A DNA stretch of 64,000 nucleotides from Microbacterium invictum (GCF_034421375.1 NZ_CP139779.1:3286001-3350000); one strand, 5' to 3'; counted from the first letter of the stretch, positions 1 to 9,085 are shown. Numbers and translations: made by a program. Notes: a model not told the origin generated them from the letters alone.

Positions 1-1
1 C

Positions 2-649
2 GGCTCCGACTACGGGTTCGTCACGGTCGGCAGCGTGGTGTCGCGCCTGGCCGCGGAGCGCGCGCCCGGCGTGCGCTTCCGCTTCATGCTGCACAATCCC
101 ACGATCGTGGATGATGCCGCCACGCGGCTGCGGTCGGTGGACGGCATGATCATCCCCCACGGGCCGATCTCGGATCATCCGTTCGTCGACCTCTGGCACG
201 ACGATTGGACGGCGCTCGTCGCCACCGGCAACGACGAGGTCGGAGACGAACTGACCCGCGGCCAGCTTGCCGACCTCCCCTGGGTGATGACCTATCAGAC
301 CCGGTCGGCGTTCACCTCGGCGGGCCGACAGGTGCAGCAGCTCGGGATCGAACCGCGCATCGAGGCGATCGTGGAGAGCTTCCTCGCGATGAGCCACTTC
401 ATCGCCGGCACGCGGCGCATCGGCATCATCCAGAAGGCCATCGCCCACCTCGCCACCCGCGCCGGGGGTGTGCGTGCCGTGGGGCTGCCGTTCGTCCCGA
501 CACCTCTGACCAATGCCCTGTGGTGGCATCCGGTCCACGGGCGCGACCCCGAGCACGGGTGGATGCGCGACCTCTTCGTCGAAGCCGGGCGGATCGTCGA
601 TTCCGGCGCGCACGTCGCGTCGATGCCCGAGGCGGTCGCGGTCGGCTGA
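2..649 (+). CDS. LysR-family regulator, C-terminal part (5' end outside window)
   Basis: Only the ligand-binding part is present. The frame is open from base 2 and ends at TGA 647-649, so the DNA-binding helix-turn-helix lies to the left of the window. The visible 215 residues look like a periplasmic-binding-protein-like LysR effector domain: the opening GSDYGFVTVGS stretch, a central stretch predicted to act as the inter-lobe hinge, and a late IAGTRRIGIIQKAIAHL segment typical of NodD/LinR-like members. It converges on the GH43 gene 21 bases downstream, so it is not part of that operon, though LysR proteins often act on nearby catabolic genes. Ligand unknown. Confidence 0.8.
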   Translation, partial: GSDYGFVTVGSVVSRLAAERAPGVRFRFMLHNPTIVDDAATRLRSVDGMIIPHGPISDHPFVDLWHDDWTALVATGNDEVGDELTRGQLADLPWVMTYQTRSAFTSAGRQVQQLGIEPRIEAIVESFLAMSHFIAGTRRIGIIQKAIAHLATRAGGVRAVGLPFVPTPLTNALWWHPVHGRDPEHGWMRDLFVEAGRIVDSGAHVASMPEAVAVG

Positions 650-670
650 CCGCGGTTCGCCGTCCGCGCG

Positions 671-2134
671 TCAGTCGAGGCGCCGGTAGCGCAGGTCGCG
701 GAAGCGGGCGGATGCCGCCCCGGCCACGTAGAGGGCAGGCCGGAGGCTCAGCAGGTCGCCGATCGTGTTGGCGTGGTAGCCGGAGGTCTCGTACCGGACG
801 CCGTGCCGCACCCATTCACCGCCGGGCTCCCGCCACCAGCCGGTGACGACGTGATGGTCGTTCTGCAGGCGCAGCGACAGACGGCGCATCGCCGGCGCCG
901 GCTCGCGCCAGTGCGTGCGGATGCCTCCGGAGTAGCTGCGCATCCCGTGGCCGTCGATACCCATGCCGCAGAAGAGCCGGCCGTTGAAGAACAGCAGCAC
1001 CCCGGCCTCGCCGTCGCCGTCGAGCTCGACGTCGGCCTCCACCTGGTAGGCGTGGTCGCCGGTGACGAGCGCCAGGGGCGACGAATCGGCCGGCCCCGTC
1101 CCCTTCCCGTGGAGAACCAGCTGGTCGTCTTCCACGGTGAGTCGTCGGAACTCGCCGCGCGAGGGGGCATGGAAGTTCCATCGCTCTCCCAGCCGGAATC
1201 CGGTGATCTCCTCCGTCGCTCGCTCGGGTCGGCGCTGCGGCACCGCTTCCGCCGGCGCGGAGAGGGTGCCGCCGATATCCGAGGCGGGCGCCACGGGCCA
1301 TCCGTCCTCCGTCCACGCGATCGGTTCGAGCAGAATCTGCCGACCCAGCGTGCGATAGCCGTTCTCGTAGCCGTGCGACACCATGTACCACTCGTCTCCC
1401 GGGCCCTCGAGGATCGTGGCGTGCCCCCGCGACCACCACTTCTCGTCGGCGCTCGTCGTCCGCGCGATCGGGTTGTGCGGGTGGTTCTCCCAGGGCCCGT
1501 TCACCGAGCGCGAACGCGCGACGATCACCATGTGGCCGGTGGGTGGCCCCGCCGTCCCGCCGACGGCGCTCACGAGGTAGAGCCAGCCGTCGCACCAGAA
1601 CAGCTTCGGCCCCTCGAGGGCGTAGGCCTCGGTGACCCAGTCGTCCGGGTAGCGCCAGCCGTCGTAGACGTGCTCGAGGTCGCCGACGGTGGAAAGCCCG
1701 TCGTCCGTGAGCGCGATGCGCCGGATGCCGTTGACGAACAGGTACCGCGTGCCGTCCTCGCCGACCACGTGGCCGGGGTCGATCGCTCCCCGGATGCCGA
1801 GATCGATCGGCTCGGACCACGGACCCGCCATCGCCTCGGCGTGGATGACGAAGATCGACGGCTCGGTGAGTTCCGACCAGGGCGCGGGGATGAACGGGAT
1901 GTAGATGAAGAACCGGCCGTCATGCTCGGCGATGTCGACGGCGAAGGTGTTGCCGATCGGCTCGGCGAGCGCGGACCCCTCGTACACCCAGTTCACGAGG
2001 TCGGTCGAACGGAACAGGAGGAGTCCGGGTGCCGCCTCGAAGGAGGAATAGGTCAGCCAGTACTCGTCGCCTACTCGGATGACGGCGGGGTCGGGCCGGT
2101 CTCCCCCGAGGATCGGGTTGGTGAAGGTCGTCAT
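671..2134 (-). CDS. Glycoside hydrolase family 43 protein
   Basis: A 487-residue five-bladed beta-propeller glycosidase of the GH43 type, which normally removes xylose or arabinose from plant glycans. The likely catalytic residues can be seen: the base Asp15 in GGDRPDPAV, the pKa-modulating Asp in GAIDPGH and the acid Glu in LEGPKLFW. A second C-terminal beta domain (from about residue 300) fits the usual GH43 extension. No signal peptide, so it should act on imported oligosaccharides or glycosides. ATG 2132-2134 overlaps the TGA of the upstream SGNH gene (ATGA), so it is the last gene of a coupled five-gene operon with C-glycoside deglycosidase-like proteins. Exact sugar specificity cannot be read. 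Confidence 0.87.
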   Translation of the reverse strand: MTTFTNPILGGDRPDPAVIRVGDEYWLTYSSFEAAPGLLLFRSTDLVNWVYEGSALAEPIGNTFAVDIAEHDGRFFIYIPFIPAPWSELTEPSIFVIHAEAMAGPWSEPIDLGIRGAIDPGHVVGEDGTRYLFVNGIRRIALTDDGLSTVGDLEHVYDGWRYPDDWVTEAYALEGPKLFWCDGWLYLVSAVGGTAGPPTGHMVIVARSRSVNGPWENHPHNPIARTTSADEKWWSRGHATILEGPGDEWYMVSHGYENGYRTLGRQILLEPIAWTEDGWPVAPASDIGGTLSAPAEAVPQRRPERATEEITGFRLGERWNFHAPSRGEFRRLTVEDDQLVLHGKGTGPADSSPLALVTGDHAYQVEADVELDGDGEAGVLLFFNGRLFCGMGIDGHGMRSYSGGIRTHWREPAPAMRRLSLRLQNDHHVVTGWWREPGGEWVRHGVRYETSGYHANTIGDLLSLRPALYVAGAASARFRDLRYRRLD

Positions 2135-3297
2135 CGCGGCTCCGGCTCGGCTGCGTCGATCCACGCGGACACGACCGGCGCCCCGGCGAATCGGTCGGCG
2201 ATCCGCAGATAGCCGGCAGGGCTCGGGTGGAGCCCGTCGGGCAACTCGTCGATGTCGTCAGCGCCGAACAGGTCGAGCCCGTCGAGGAAGAAGATCCTCG
2301 TGTCCGCCACGGCGCGCGCCGCCACGATGCCCCGCAGGATCTCGCGCACCGAACGGAGAGTGAGCGGAGGTTCCAGCGGATCGGGCACGATGGGGGGCGT
2401 GCCGCGGCGCTCGCCCGTCTCCGGATCGGTGACGGTCGGGCCGGGCGTATCCTCGTGCATCGGGCACAGGATCGGCGAGATGACGAGGATCGGGGCCGTA
2501 GGAGCGCCCTCGCGGATCGTGTCGAGGAATCCATGCACCGCCGGAACGAAGGTCCGTCGCTTCATGGTGTCGCCACCGACGATGTTGATGCCGACCTTGA
2601 GGCTGAACAGGTCCGCGCCGGAGTCGCGCATCGCGCGCGCCGTGAACGGGTCCAGGTGCGCGTTCGCGGCGAAGCCGAGATTGGTCACGTCCAGATCGAG
2701 CTGGTCGGCAGCGGCGACCGGCCACACCCCGCGGGGCGTCTCCGCCTCGATGCAGTGGCTGATGGAGCTGCCGTGATGCCACCAGCGCAGCCGGCCGAGC
2801 GGCTCGGCGGGTGACAGGGCCGCGTCCGCGCGCACATCCAGGATCTCCACGGACTCGTTCTGCGACAGCCACACCACGACCCTGCGCTCCTCGAGGCCGG
2901 TGCCGCCGAGATCGAACCGCGCGACGGCCGGCTCACCCCTGACGAACCGCGGTCCCCCCGGCTCGGCGAGGTGCCGTTCCGATCCGCCGGTCACCCGGGC
3001 ATCGCCGACCGGCTCGCCGTCGACCGTCGCAGAGAACACCGCCCATCGAACGTGGTCGGGGATCCACGGCAGGTACAGACCGGTGGTGTGGACGGTCAGT
3101 TCGAGCCACGTGGCCGCCGTCTGCAGCTCCAAGCGAACCCCAGAGGCCTGTTCCGAGGCGATGAGCATCCAGTCCGAATCCGTCTGGCTCCTCGCCCACG
3201 CCGGCAGGCGCATCGGTGTGACGCCGGTCGCGCTGACGCTGATGTCCGCCACCCCGCGCAGACCGGCGCGCAGCAGTTCGCGCGTCGCGCGATTCAC
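2131..3297 (-). CDS. SGNH/GDSL-type hydrolase (putative carbohydrate or acyl esterase)
   Basis: A 388-residue two-domain protein. Residues 1-165 form a beta-rich N-terminal domain like that of SsfX3-type esterases; residues 166-388 are an SGNH hydrolase with block I HHGSSISH (nucleophile probably Ser178), a KVGIN block and a C-terminal DGLHPSPAGY carrying the Asp/His pair. The chosen start is GTG 3295-3297, which overlaps the TGA of the upstream hydrolase gene (GTGA); the open frame extends further upstream but that part is a shadow of the neighbouring gene. It probably removes acetyl or acyl groups from a glycoside. Substrate is inferred only from the operon. Confidence 0.82.
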   Translation of the reverse strand: MNRATRELLRAGLRGVADISVSATGVTPMRLPAWARSQTDSDWMLIASEQASGVRLELQTAATWLELTVHTTGLYLPWIPDHVRWAVFSATVDGEPVGDARVTGGSERHLAEPGGPRFVRGEPAVARFDLGGTGLEERRVVVWLSQNESVEILDVRADAALSPAEPLGRLRWWHHGSSISHCIEAETPRGVWPVAAADQLDLDVTNLGFAANAHLDPFTARAMRDSGADLFSLKVGINIVGGDTMKRRTFVPAVHGFLDTIREGAPTAPILVISPILCPMHEDTPGPTVTDPETGERRGTPPIVPDPLEPPLTLRSVREILRGIVAARAVADTRIFFLDGLDLFGADDIDELPDGLHPSPAGYLRIADRFAGAPVVSAWIDAAEPEPR

Positions 3298-4214
3298 GCG
3301 CCGATCCACTCCGCGATGGCCTCGACCGTCGGCGATGCCGTCGGATCCGCAGGCTCGTTGATGTGACCGTGGTCGGCACCCGGCTCGACGCGCAGCTGCA
3401 CGTCGACGCCGGCTTCGGCGAGCTGACGGGCGAAGGCTTCGCCCGAGGGGCGGAGTGCATCCTTCTCGCACACGACGACGAGTGTCCGGGGAAAGCCGTC
3501 CACGCGGCCGAGCGCGGCGAAGGCGTGAGGGTCGGCGAGCGCCTCCTGCGATCCCGCGAAGTTCAGCGACAGCTGCCCGTGCGGCGACGCGAGGTCGACC
3601 GAGCTCGACGCCTCCGGTGCATTGGGGTGCACGACGGGGTAGACCAGCACGAGCCCGGCGGGCACCGGCTCACCGGCATCCTGCAGCTGCGCCACCGCGC
3701 CCGCCGTGAGGTTGCCGCCCGCGCTCGCACCGCCCAGCAGCACCGCCCCGGGGTCGATGCCGAAGAGCTCCGCGGCGTGCGCGACCGCGTGCGCGAACGC
3801 CGCGCGCACCTCGTCGGTGGGCTCGGGGAAGTGCGTCTCGCCGAGGCACTTGACGTAGTCGACCGAGAGGACCGGGGTGCCGCGCGACGCGATCTCGAGA
3901 GAGACCCAGTTCGCCTCGGGCATGTCGAGGTACCCGCCGATGAATGCCCCGCCGTGCACCCACACCAGGGCGCGGCCGGTCGTCGCTGCCGCGGCGTCGC
4001 GGTACAGCCGCGCCGGAACCGGCCGGCCGTACGGTCCGTCGATGCGGACGTCGGAGGTCTCGACACCGGCCAGGTGGGGGAAGCGGCGCCTGAGCGCCGC
4101 GGTGTCTATGTCGGGTCTCGGGTCCGCCGGCTCGCCGTGCTCAGCGAGCCGGCGGATGGCCTCCGCGATCGGCAGCCGACGGAGGTCGGCGGCCTCGGTC
4201 GTGCCGTCGGTCAC
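3294..4214 (-). CDS. Alpha/beta hydrolase, hormone-sensitive-lipase family
   Basis: A 306-residue cytoplasmic esterase. It has the oxyanion-hole motif HGGAF (residues 88-92), the nucleophile motif GGASAGG (Ser164) and the late Asp (CEKDALRP) and His (ADHGHIN) of the triad, all characteristic of the HSL/BrefA class. GTG 4212-4214 overlaps the TGA of the upstream gene by four bases, so translation is coupled. With the SGNH protein it gives the operon two different esterases, which suggests acylated plant glycosides as growth substrates; this is inference. Substrate not predictable. Confidence 0.85.
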   Translation of the reverse strand: MTDGTTEAADLRRLPIAEAIRRLAEHGEPADPRPDIDTAALRRRFPHLAGVETSDVRIDGPYGRPVPARLYRDAAAATTGRALVWVHGGAFIGGYLDMPEANWVSLEIASRGTPVLSVDYVKCLGETHFPEPTDEVRAAFAHAVAHAAELFGIDPGAVLLGGASAGGNLTAGAVAQLQDAGEPVPAGLVLVYPVVHPNAPEASSSVDLASPHGQLSLNFAGSQEALADPHAFAALGRVDGFPRTLVVVCEKDALRPSGEAFARQLAEAGVDVQLRVEPGADHGHINEPADPTASPTVEAIAEWIGA

Positions 4215-5686
4215 ACCGTCTCCCGCTCTCGCATCGCCGCACGAATCAGGTCGTGCTGACGCCGGACGAGGAGCAGCGGATCGACCTCGCCGAGCTCGGC
4301 GAAGGCGTGCCCCTCCCACTCGCTGGACCAGTAGCCGCGGTATCCGCCGTCGACGAACACCCGGACGTGCGCGGGGTAGTCGATCGCCGGCTCCTGGCCC
4401 GACTCGTCGATGTCGTAGAACTTCGCGTGCACGTGGAGGATCTGCGGCATGATGTCGGCCCACTCGGCCGGATCGACGTGGCCGTGCATGTTGAAGGCGA
4501 GGTGGGCGAAGGCGCCGAGCCGGCCCGGGTCGAAGCCCCGACCGTGCAGGTACGCGATGAACTCCTGCTGACGGTCGCGCATCGACGCATCCGTCGCCCA
4601 GATCTCCTGCAGCCTGTCGACCGCCTCGTCATCGAGCCCCGCCCGGCGCACCGCCCGCAGGAGGGTCGGCGACATCGCGTGCATCGTCGAGGAGAAGTCC
4701 GCGACGAAGCCGAGGAGGGGCGAATCGAGTTCGGCGTAGGTGTCGCGCACCCTCATGATCTCGGGCGCGTTCGGGCCGAGCGGCGCATGGATCTCGTAGG
4801 CGAGCTTCAGCTCGAGATCTTCGGCGACCGGGAGGAGACGCTGCAGCAGCGTGGGCTTTGCCGACTGGATGCGCACGAGGGGGAAGCCAAGCTTCTTGGC
4901 GCCCCGGAACATCTCCAGTGAGAACTCGAACTCCTCGTCGGGCGTCATGTCGCGATCGCGCCGCCGGCCCATGTCGAGGTTCGCACCGAAGGAGCTCTCT
5001 GCGAACCCGTGCCGGTCGAACGCCTCTCGCCACGTGCGGACGAAGTCATCCGAGACGACGGGGTACGTGGGCACCACCTGCGACGCGACGATCTCGATGC
5101 CGGGACCGATCCCGAATTCGGCGACCCGGCCGAGCAGTCCGTCGAAGTCGTACCAGCCGGCGCGGAACTCGGCGCTCGCCGAGTACAGGGTCAGTCCGAG
5201 CTGGAACGGATCGCTGTCGGTTGCCGGCGGCGGCGGGGCGACATCGTGCACGAGCGCCGGCGGCGGGGCGTCGACGTCGGTGGCCGTGAGAGTAAGGGTC
5301 TGATGGACGACATTGGGCACGTAGAGGCCCGGGCCGCCGTCTGCCCCGGGCGCGATCTGCATGTAGGGCAGACGCAGCTCGCCGTGCACCGTGACCTCGT
5401 GGGTGTCGCCGACGGCTACCTTCTCGTCGCGGCGCGCGATCAGCAGCGGGTGCGCCTGCAGGAACCATAGCGTCTCGCTCTGGGCGGAGAGCTCGTCGAG
5501 CGCATACCGGCGCCCGGCGAGCTCGAAGGAGAGATCGGATGCCGCCACCTCCGTTCCGTCGATGGTGACGGCGAGCGTGGACACCGACGACAGCCAGAGA
5601 CTGCGGTACCACGGGAGGGTCAGGCGGAGCGCCAGTCCGTCGGGATGCAGACGGAGGCTGTCGTCGGCGATGAGTCCGTTGGGCAT
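4211..5686 (-). CDS. C-glycoside deglycosidase-like protein: N-terminal beta-subunit (DUF6379-type) domain fused to sugar-isomerase TIM barrel
   Basis: A 491-residue protein in two parts. Residues 1-135 resemble the small beta subunit of C-glycoside deglycosidases (formerly DUF6379): LRLTLPWYRSL, AGRRYALDEL, HEVTVHGELRLPY. A Pro-rich linker (about 140-156) leads to a xylose-isomerase-like TIM barrel (about 163-491) that resembles the alpha subunit. Likely metal ligands are in LAYEIHAP, GFVADFSS, ILHVHAKFYD and SSEWEGH. In characterised systems the two are separate subunits that cleave 3-keto-C-glycosides; the fusion is therefore notable. ATG 5684-5686 is 10 bases after the stop of a paralogue. 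Function as a C-C-bond-cleaving deglycosidase is inferred from family; a sugar epimerase role is possible. Confidence 0.75.
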   Translation of the reverse strand: MPNGLIADDSLRLHPDGLALRLTLPWYRSLWLSSVSTLAVTIDGTEVAASDLSFELAGRRYALDELSAQSETLWFLQAHPLLIARRDEKVAVGDTHEVTVHGELRLPYMQIAPGADGGPGLYVPNVVHQTLTLTATDVDAPPPALVHDVAPPPPATDSDPFQLGLTLYSASAEFRAGWYDFDGLLGRVAEFGIGPGIEIVASQVVPTYPVVSDDFVRTWREAFDRHGFAESSFGANLDMGRRRDRDMTPDEEFEFSLEMFRGAKKLGFPLVRIQSAKPTLLQRLLPVAEDLELKLAYEIHAPLGPNAPEIMRVRDTYAELDSPLLGFVADFSSTMHAMSPTLLRAVRRAGLDDEAVDRLQEIWATDASMRDRQQEFIAYLHGRGFDPGRLGAFAHLAFNMHGHVDPAEWADIMPQILHVHAKFYDIDESGQEPAIDYPAHVRVFVDGGYRGYWSSEWEGHAFAELGEVDPLLLVRRQHDLIRAAMRERETV

Positions 5687-5696
5687 GGGATCCCCC

Positions 5697-6998
5697 CTAG
5701 AGGCTCGAGGCGATGCGGCGGATGAGGCTGTGCTGCCGGCGGACCTGCTCAATGGAGCGCCACGGTGCGCGATCGCCCTCGTACTCGCTGGAGAGGTAGC
5801 CGGAGTAGCCGGCGTCCTTCAGCGCCCGAAGCACCGGCTGCCACGGGATCTGCTGGTCGACCTGGCTCTCGTCGATGTCGTGGAACTTCGCCTGGATGAA
5901 CACGACATACTCGGCGATGTCGGCGATATCAGACGGGTCGACGCCGATGCCGTCGAGGAAGGCCGGGCGCTGCCCGGGGAGCTCGCCGGGGCGAAGCGGA
6001 ATCGGCCGGTCCTGGAAGATGCCGGTGTCCAGCAGCAGGCCGAAGTGCTTCGTGCCGGTGCGCTGGATGAGCCCGATGTAGTCGTCGACCACCTCGTGTT
6101 TGATGGGCGTGGGCGAGTGGATCTCGGGGCAGATGATCACGTCGAGCTCGGCGGCGAGGTCGAGGCTCCGCTCGACCGCTTCGGTCCAGGTCGGGTGCGG
6201 CACGAGGTCGCTGGAGACCACGCCGATCTTCGGCCGGACGAACCCGAATCCGAGTCGCCGCGCGAGCCGCAGGTCGCGCTGGAGCATCGCCGCCCCCTCC
6301 GCGGCCGTGAGGTCTCGCGCGTTCGGGCCGCTGGAGTGCAGCCGGGTGTCGATCCACGAGCCGTAGTTGGTCGGCTCGAGGGAGTACTTCTCCAGCAGGG
6401 CGAACCACGTGTCGATCCACGCTGTCGAGGGCTCGGGGTAGCCGGCGATGTGCCCCTCGCCGAGGATCTCGACCCCGGTGGCGCCGACGTCCGCGACGTG
6501 CGCGAGCGCCGACTCGAGGTCGAGCACCGTGCCGAAGTCGTGCATGAAGCTGTAGAGCGAGACGCCGTACTTGAAGGGCCCGCCGTCGAGGTCGGAGGTC
6601 AGCGTGATGTGACGGGTCTCGCGGTAAGTCGAGGGCTGATGCTCGACCGGGATGTACGACATCCGGAGGCGCAGCTCGATCGACACCTCGTGTGTGCCCT
6701 CGGGGAGTCCGCCGTCGAAGGGCACCGTGATCACCGCCGCATCCTCCAGGGGCCACCGCACACCCTCGGAGTCCCACAACTCCTGGAGGGTGTACGTGCG
6801 GCCCTGGAGCGTCCAGCGCGGGACGCCGGGTCCGACATCGACGAGGTCGCCGACGCGGACCGCCACGCCGTCGATGAGTGAGGCGGCCATGCCGCGGTAG
6901 GACGGCATGCGCAGCCGGATCTGGAATCCGGTGACGCGGTCGCCCTCGTGGACGTTCCGGAAGCCGATGGACTGGAGGATGTCTCGTTCGAGAAGCAT
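5697..6998 (-). CDS. C-glycoside deglycosidase-like protein: second beta-domain/TIM-barrel fusion
   Basis: A 433-residue paralogue of the next gene and the first gene of the operon. Residues 1-132 form the clearest C-glycoside deglycosidase beta-type domain (FRNVHEGDRVTGFQ, RMPSYRGM, GRTYTLQEL, LRMSYIPV). Residues 140-430 form the TIM barrel, with ligand-like motifs ICPEIHSP, GLLLDTGIF, FIQAKFHD and SSEYEGD. Where the paralogue has HVHAK this one has IQAKFH, so one of the two may differ in metal binding or substrate. It starts at ATG 6996-6998. The FAD oxidase needed to make the 3-keto substrate in known pathways is not seen next to it. Confidence 0.77.
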   Translation of the reverse strand: MLLERDILQSIGFRNVHEGDRVTGFQIRLRMPSYRGMAASLIDGVAVRVGDLVDVGPGVPRWTLQGRTYTLQELWDSEGVRWPLEDAAVITVPFDGGLPEGTHEVSIELRLRMSYIPVEHQPSTYRETRHITLTSDLDGGPFKYGVSLYSFMHDFGTVLDLESALAHVADVGATGVEILGEGHIAGYPEPSTAWIDTWFALLEKYSLEPTNYGSWIDTRLHSSGPNARDLTAAEGAAMLQRDLRLARRLGFGFVRPKIGVVSSDLVPHPTWTEAVERSLDLAAELDVIICPEIHSPTPIKHEVVDDYIGLIQRTGTKHFGLLLDTGIFQDRPIPLRPGELPGQRPAFLDGIGVDPSDIADIAEYVVFIQAKFHDIDESQVDQQIPWQPVLRALKDAGYSGYLSSEYEGDRAPWRSIEQVRRQHSLIRRIASSL

Positions 6999-7083
6999 CG
7001 ATGCTCACTTCGTCGGGATGGTCCGGCGCGGCGACGACGCCGGCACGAGGCCTCGACAGGCCCATCCCCAGGCTAGCCCGATT

Positions 7084-7109
7084 CGTCGTTTTTGCTCATA
7101 AGAACGACG
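7084..7109. promoter_or_regulatory. 26-bp AT-rich inverted repeat between pcaR and the C-glycoside operon
   Basis: Arms CGTCGTT at 7084-7090 and AACGACG at 7103-7109 are perfect, and the next-but-one bases (TT/AA) also pair, in an AT-rich island of a GC-rich window. It lies about 85 bases upstream of the first C-glycoside operon gene and 28 bases downstream of pcaR. It could be an operator for the former or a terminator for the pca operon; the sequence does not decide. Confidence 0.5.
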
Positions 7110-7137
7110 GATATCCGCATTGAGGGAACGGATGCCC

Positions 7138-7917
7138 CTACACCAGCCGCAGGTCCGCCTCGATCGCGCGCGTCGTCGCCAGGAGCGCGGGGAGGTAGGT
7201 CTCGCGCACCCGGTCGACAGTGTCGCGCGTGGCGCTCGTAGAGATGTTGACGGCGGCCACGACGGTGCCGGTGCGATCGCGGACCGGGGCGGCGACCGAC
7301 CGCAGGCCCGGCTCCAGCTCGCCGTCGACGAGCGACCACCCCTGCTCACACACCTGCGCGATCTCGGCGGCGAGCGCCTCGGGATCGGTGAGGGTGCGGT
7401 CGGTGAGAGGCTCGGGCGGAAGAAGGGCGAGGATGTCGGCGACCGCCGCCTCGGGGAGCGCGGCCAGCAGCACCCTTCCCATCGAGGTGGCGTAGGCCGG
7501 GAACCGGGTGCCGATCGTGATGCGGACGCTCATGATGCGGCGCGTGGGCACGCGCGCGACGTAGACCACTTCGGTACCCGCGAGCACCCCCGCCGAGACG
7601 CTCTCGTCCACTTCGCGGGAGAGAGCCTCGAGGTGCGGCTGCACGACCTCCGGCAGCGTCAGAGCGGAGAGATAGCTGAATCCGAGCTCGAGCACCTTCG
7701 GCGTCAGCGCGAAGGCGCGGCCGTCGCTGCGGACGTAGCCGAGGGTCTGGAGCGTGTGCAAGAACCGTCGCGCCGCGGCGCGGGTGAGGTCGGTGCGTCG
7801 CGCGACATCGCTGAGGGTCAGGGAGGGGTTCTCCGCATCGAAGGCGCGGATGACGCCGAGTCCGCGCGCGAGCGACTGGACGTACTCGCTCGACGGCTCC
7901 GGGTCCCTGGCGCTCAC
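7138..7917 (-). CDS. pcaR: IclR-family regulator PcaR of the beta-ketoadipate operon
   Basis: A 259-residue IclR protein: winged helix-turn-helix in about residues 15-70 (SLTLSDVARRTDLTRAAARRF) and an IclR effector domain after it. The extended PcaR/PcaU/PobR similarity (SLARGLGVIRAF, ARRFLHTLQTLGYV, RITIGTRFPAYATSMGRVLL) supports a pathway-specific role. Chosen start GTG 7915-7917 overlaps the TGA of pcaF, so the regulator is translated with the last catabolic gene. In related bacteria such proteins respond to protocatechuate or beta-ketoadipate, usually as activators; direction of regulation here is not known. Confidence 0.85.
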   Translation of the reverse strand: MSARDPEPSSEYVQSLARGLGVIRAFDAENPSLTLSDVARRTDLTRAAARRFLHTLQTLGYVRSDGRAFALTPKVLELGFSYLSALTLPEVVQPHLEALSREVDESVSAGVLAGTEVVYVARVPTRRIMSVRITIGTRFPAYATSMGRVLLAALPEAAVADILALLPPEPLTDRTLTDPEALAAEIAQVCEQGWSLVDGELEPGLRSVAAPVRDRTGTVVAAVNISTSATRDTVDRVRETYLPALLATTRAIEADLRLV

Positions 7918-9083
7918 CGCTCGAGGACCACCGCGAGCCCCTGCCCCACGCCGATGCAGAGCGCGGCCACGGCGACACCCGAGCCGCGGCGGGCGAGCTC
8001 GTGCGCCGCCCGGCCGATGACGCGGGCGCCCGAGGCACCCAGCGGGTGCCCGATCGCGATCGCGCCGCCGTGGACGTTCGCCTTCTCGGGGTCGAGTTCG
8101 GTCCACAGCTTCAGGCACGCGAGGCTCTGCGAGGCGAACGCCTCGTTGAGCTCCATGATGTCCACATCGGCCCACGTGCGGCCCGCCCGCGCGAGCGCGC
8201 GGTTGGCGGCTTCGACCGGGGCGACACCGAACACGTCGGGATCGTTCCCGAACGCCGCGCGACCGGTGATGCGCGCGAGCGGCTCGGCGTCGACGGCCCC
8301 CTCGGCGCCGAGGAGGATCGCCGCGGCACCGTCGTTGATCGACGAGGAGTTGCCGGCCGTCACCGTGCCGTCGGCGGCGAAGAGCGCCCGGAGTCCTGCG
8401 AGCTTCTCGAGCGTCGTGTCGGCGCGAATGCCTTCGTCACGGGCGAGCTCGGTGCCGGGAACCTGGGTGATCTCCCCGTCGAAGACACCGTCGCCCCACG
8501 CCTGGGCGGCGCGTTCGTGAGTGCGCAGGGCGAAGGCATCCTGTTCTTCCCGGGAGATCCCGTAGATCGACGCGAGCTTCTCGGCGGACTCGCCGTTGGA
8601 GATCGTCCACTCCTTCGGGAGCGCCTTGTTCGTCATGCGCCACCCGATCGAGGTGTTCCACATGGTCTGGTTGCCCGTGGCCGGCCACGGCTTCGGCGAC
8701 TTCTCGACGACGAAGGGCGCCCGGCTCATCGACTCCACCCCGCCGGCGAGGATGACGTCGGCATCGCCGGCCTCGATGGCCCGCGATCCCTGGATGACGG
8801 CCTCCATGCTCGACCCGCAGAGCCGGTTGACGGTGACCCCGGGGACCGTGGTGGGGAACCCCGCGAGGAGCGCGCCGAACCGCGCGACGTTGCGGTTGTC
8901 CTCGCCGGCCTGATTGGCATCGCCGAAGATGACGTCGTCGATGCGGGCGGGGTCGAGCCCGGTGCGTTCGACGACGGCCTTCATGGCCACGGCGGCGAGG
9001 TCGTCGGGGCGGACGCCGGAGAGCGCGCCGCCGGCGCGGCCGAACGGGGTGCGGACGGCGTCGTAGACGTAGGTCGCGGGCAT
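7914..9083 (-). CDS. pcaF: Beta-ketoadipyl-CoA thiolase
   Basis: A 389-residue thiolase that splits 3-oxoadipyl-CoA into succinyl-CoA and acetyl-CoA, the last step of the pathway. Visible catalytic residues: acyl-accepting Cys89 in VNRLCGSSM, His in GGAIAIGHPLG and the second Cys in AALCIGVGQG. The position after pcaIJ and before pcaR, with the pathway operon around it, supports PcaF over a general acetyl-CoA acetyltransferase. Starts at ATG 9081-9083, two bases after the pcaJ stop; ends overlapping pcaR. Confidence 0.93.
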   Translation of the reverse strand: MPATYVYDAVRTPFGRAGGALSGVRPDDLAAVAMKAVVERTGLDPARIDDVIFGDANQAGEDNRNVARFGALLAGFPTTVPGVTVNRLCGSSMEAVIQGSRAIEAGDADVILAGGVESMSRAPFVVEKSPKPWPATGNQTMWNTSIGWRMTNKALPKEWTISNGESAEKLASIYGISREEQDAFALRTHERAAQAWGDGVFDGEITQVPGTELARDEGIRADTTLEKLAGLRALFAADGTVTAGNSSSINDGAAAILLGAEGAVDAEPLARITGRAAFGNDPDVFGVAPVEAANRALARAGRTWADVDIMELNEAFASQSLACLKLWTELDPEKANVHGGAIAIGHPLGASGARVIGRAAHELARRGSGVAVAALCIGVGQGLAVVLER

Positions 9084-9085
9084 GG

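Noticed and set aside
773..2212. 479-codon open frame on the plus strand opposite the GH43 gene
   Set aside because: Arg/Pro/Gly/Val-rich translation without any domain, exactly antisense to a clear GH43 gene; typical high-GC shadow. The same holds for other long antisense frames, for example 5391-6881 and 10602-11837.
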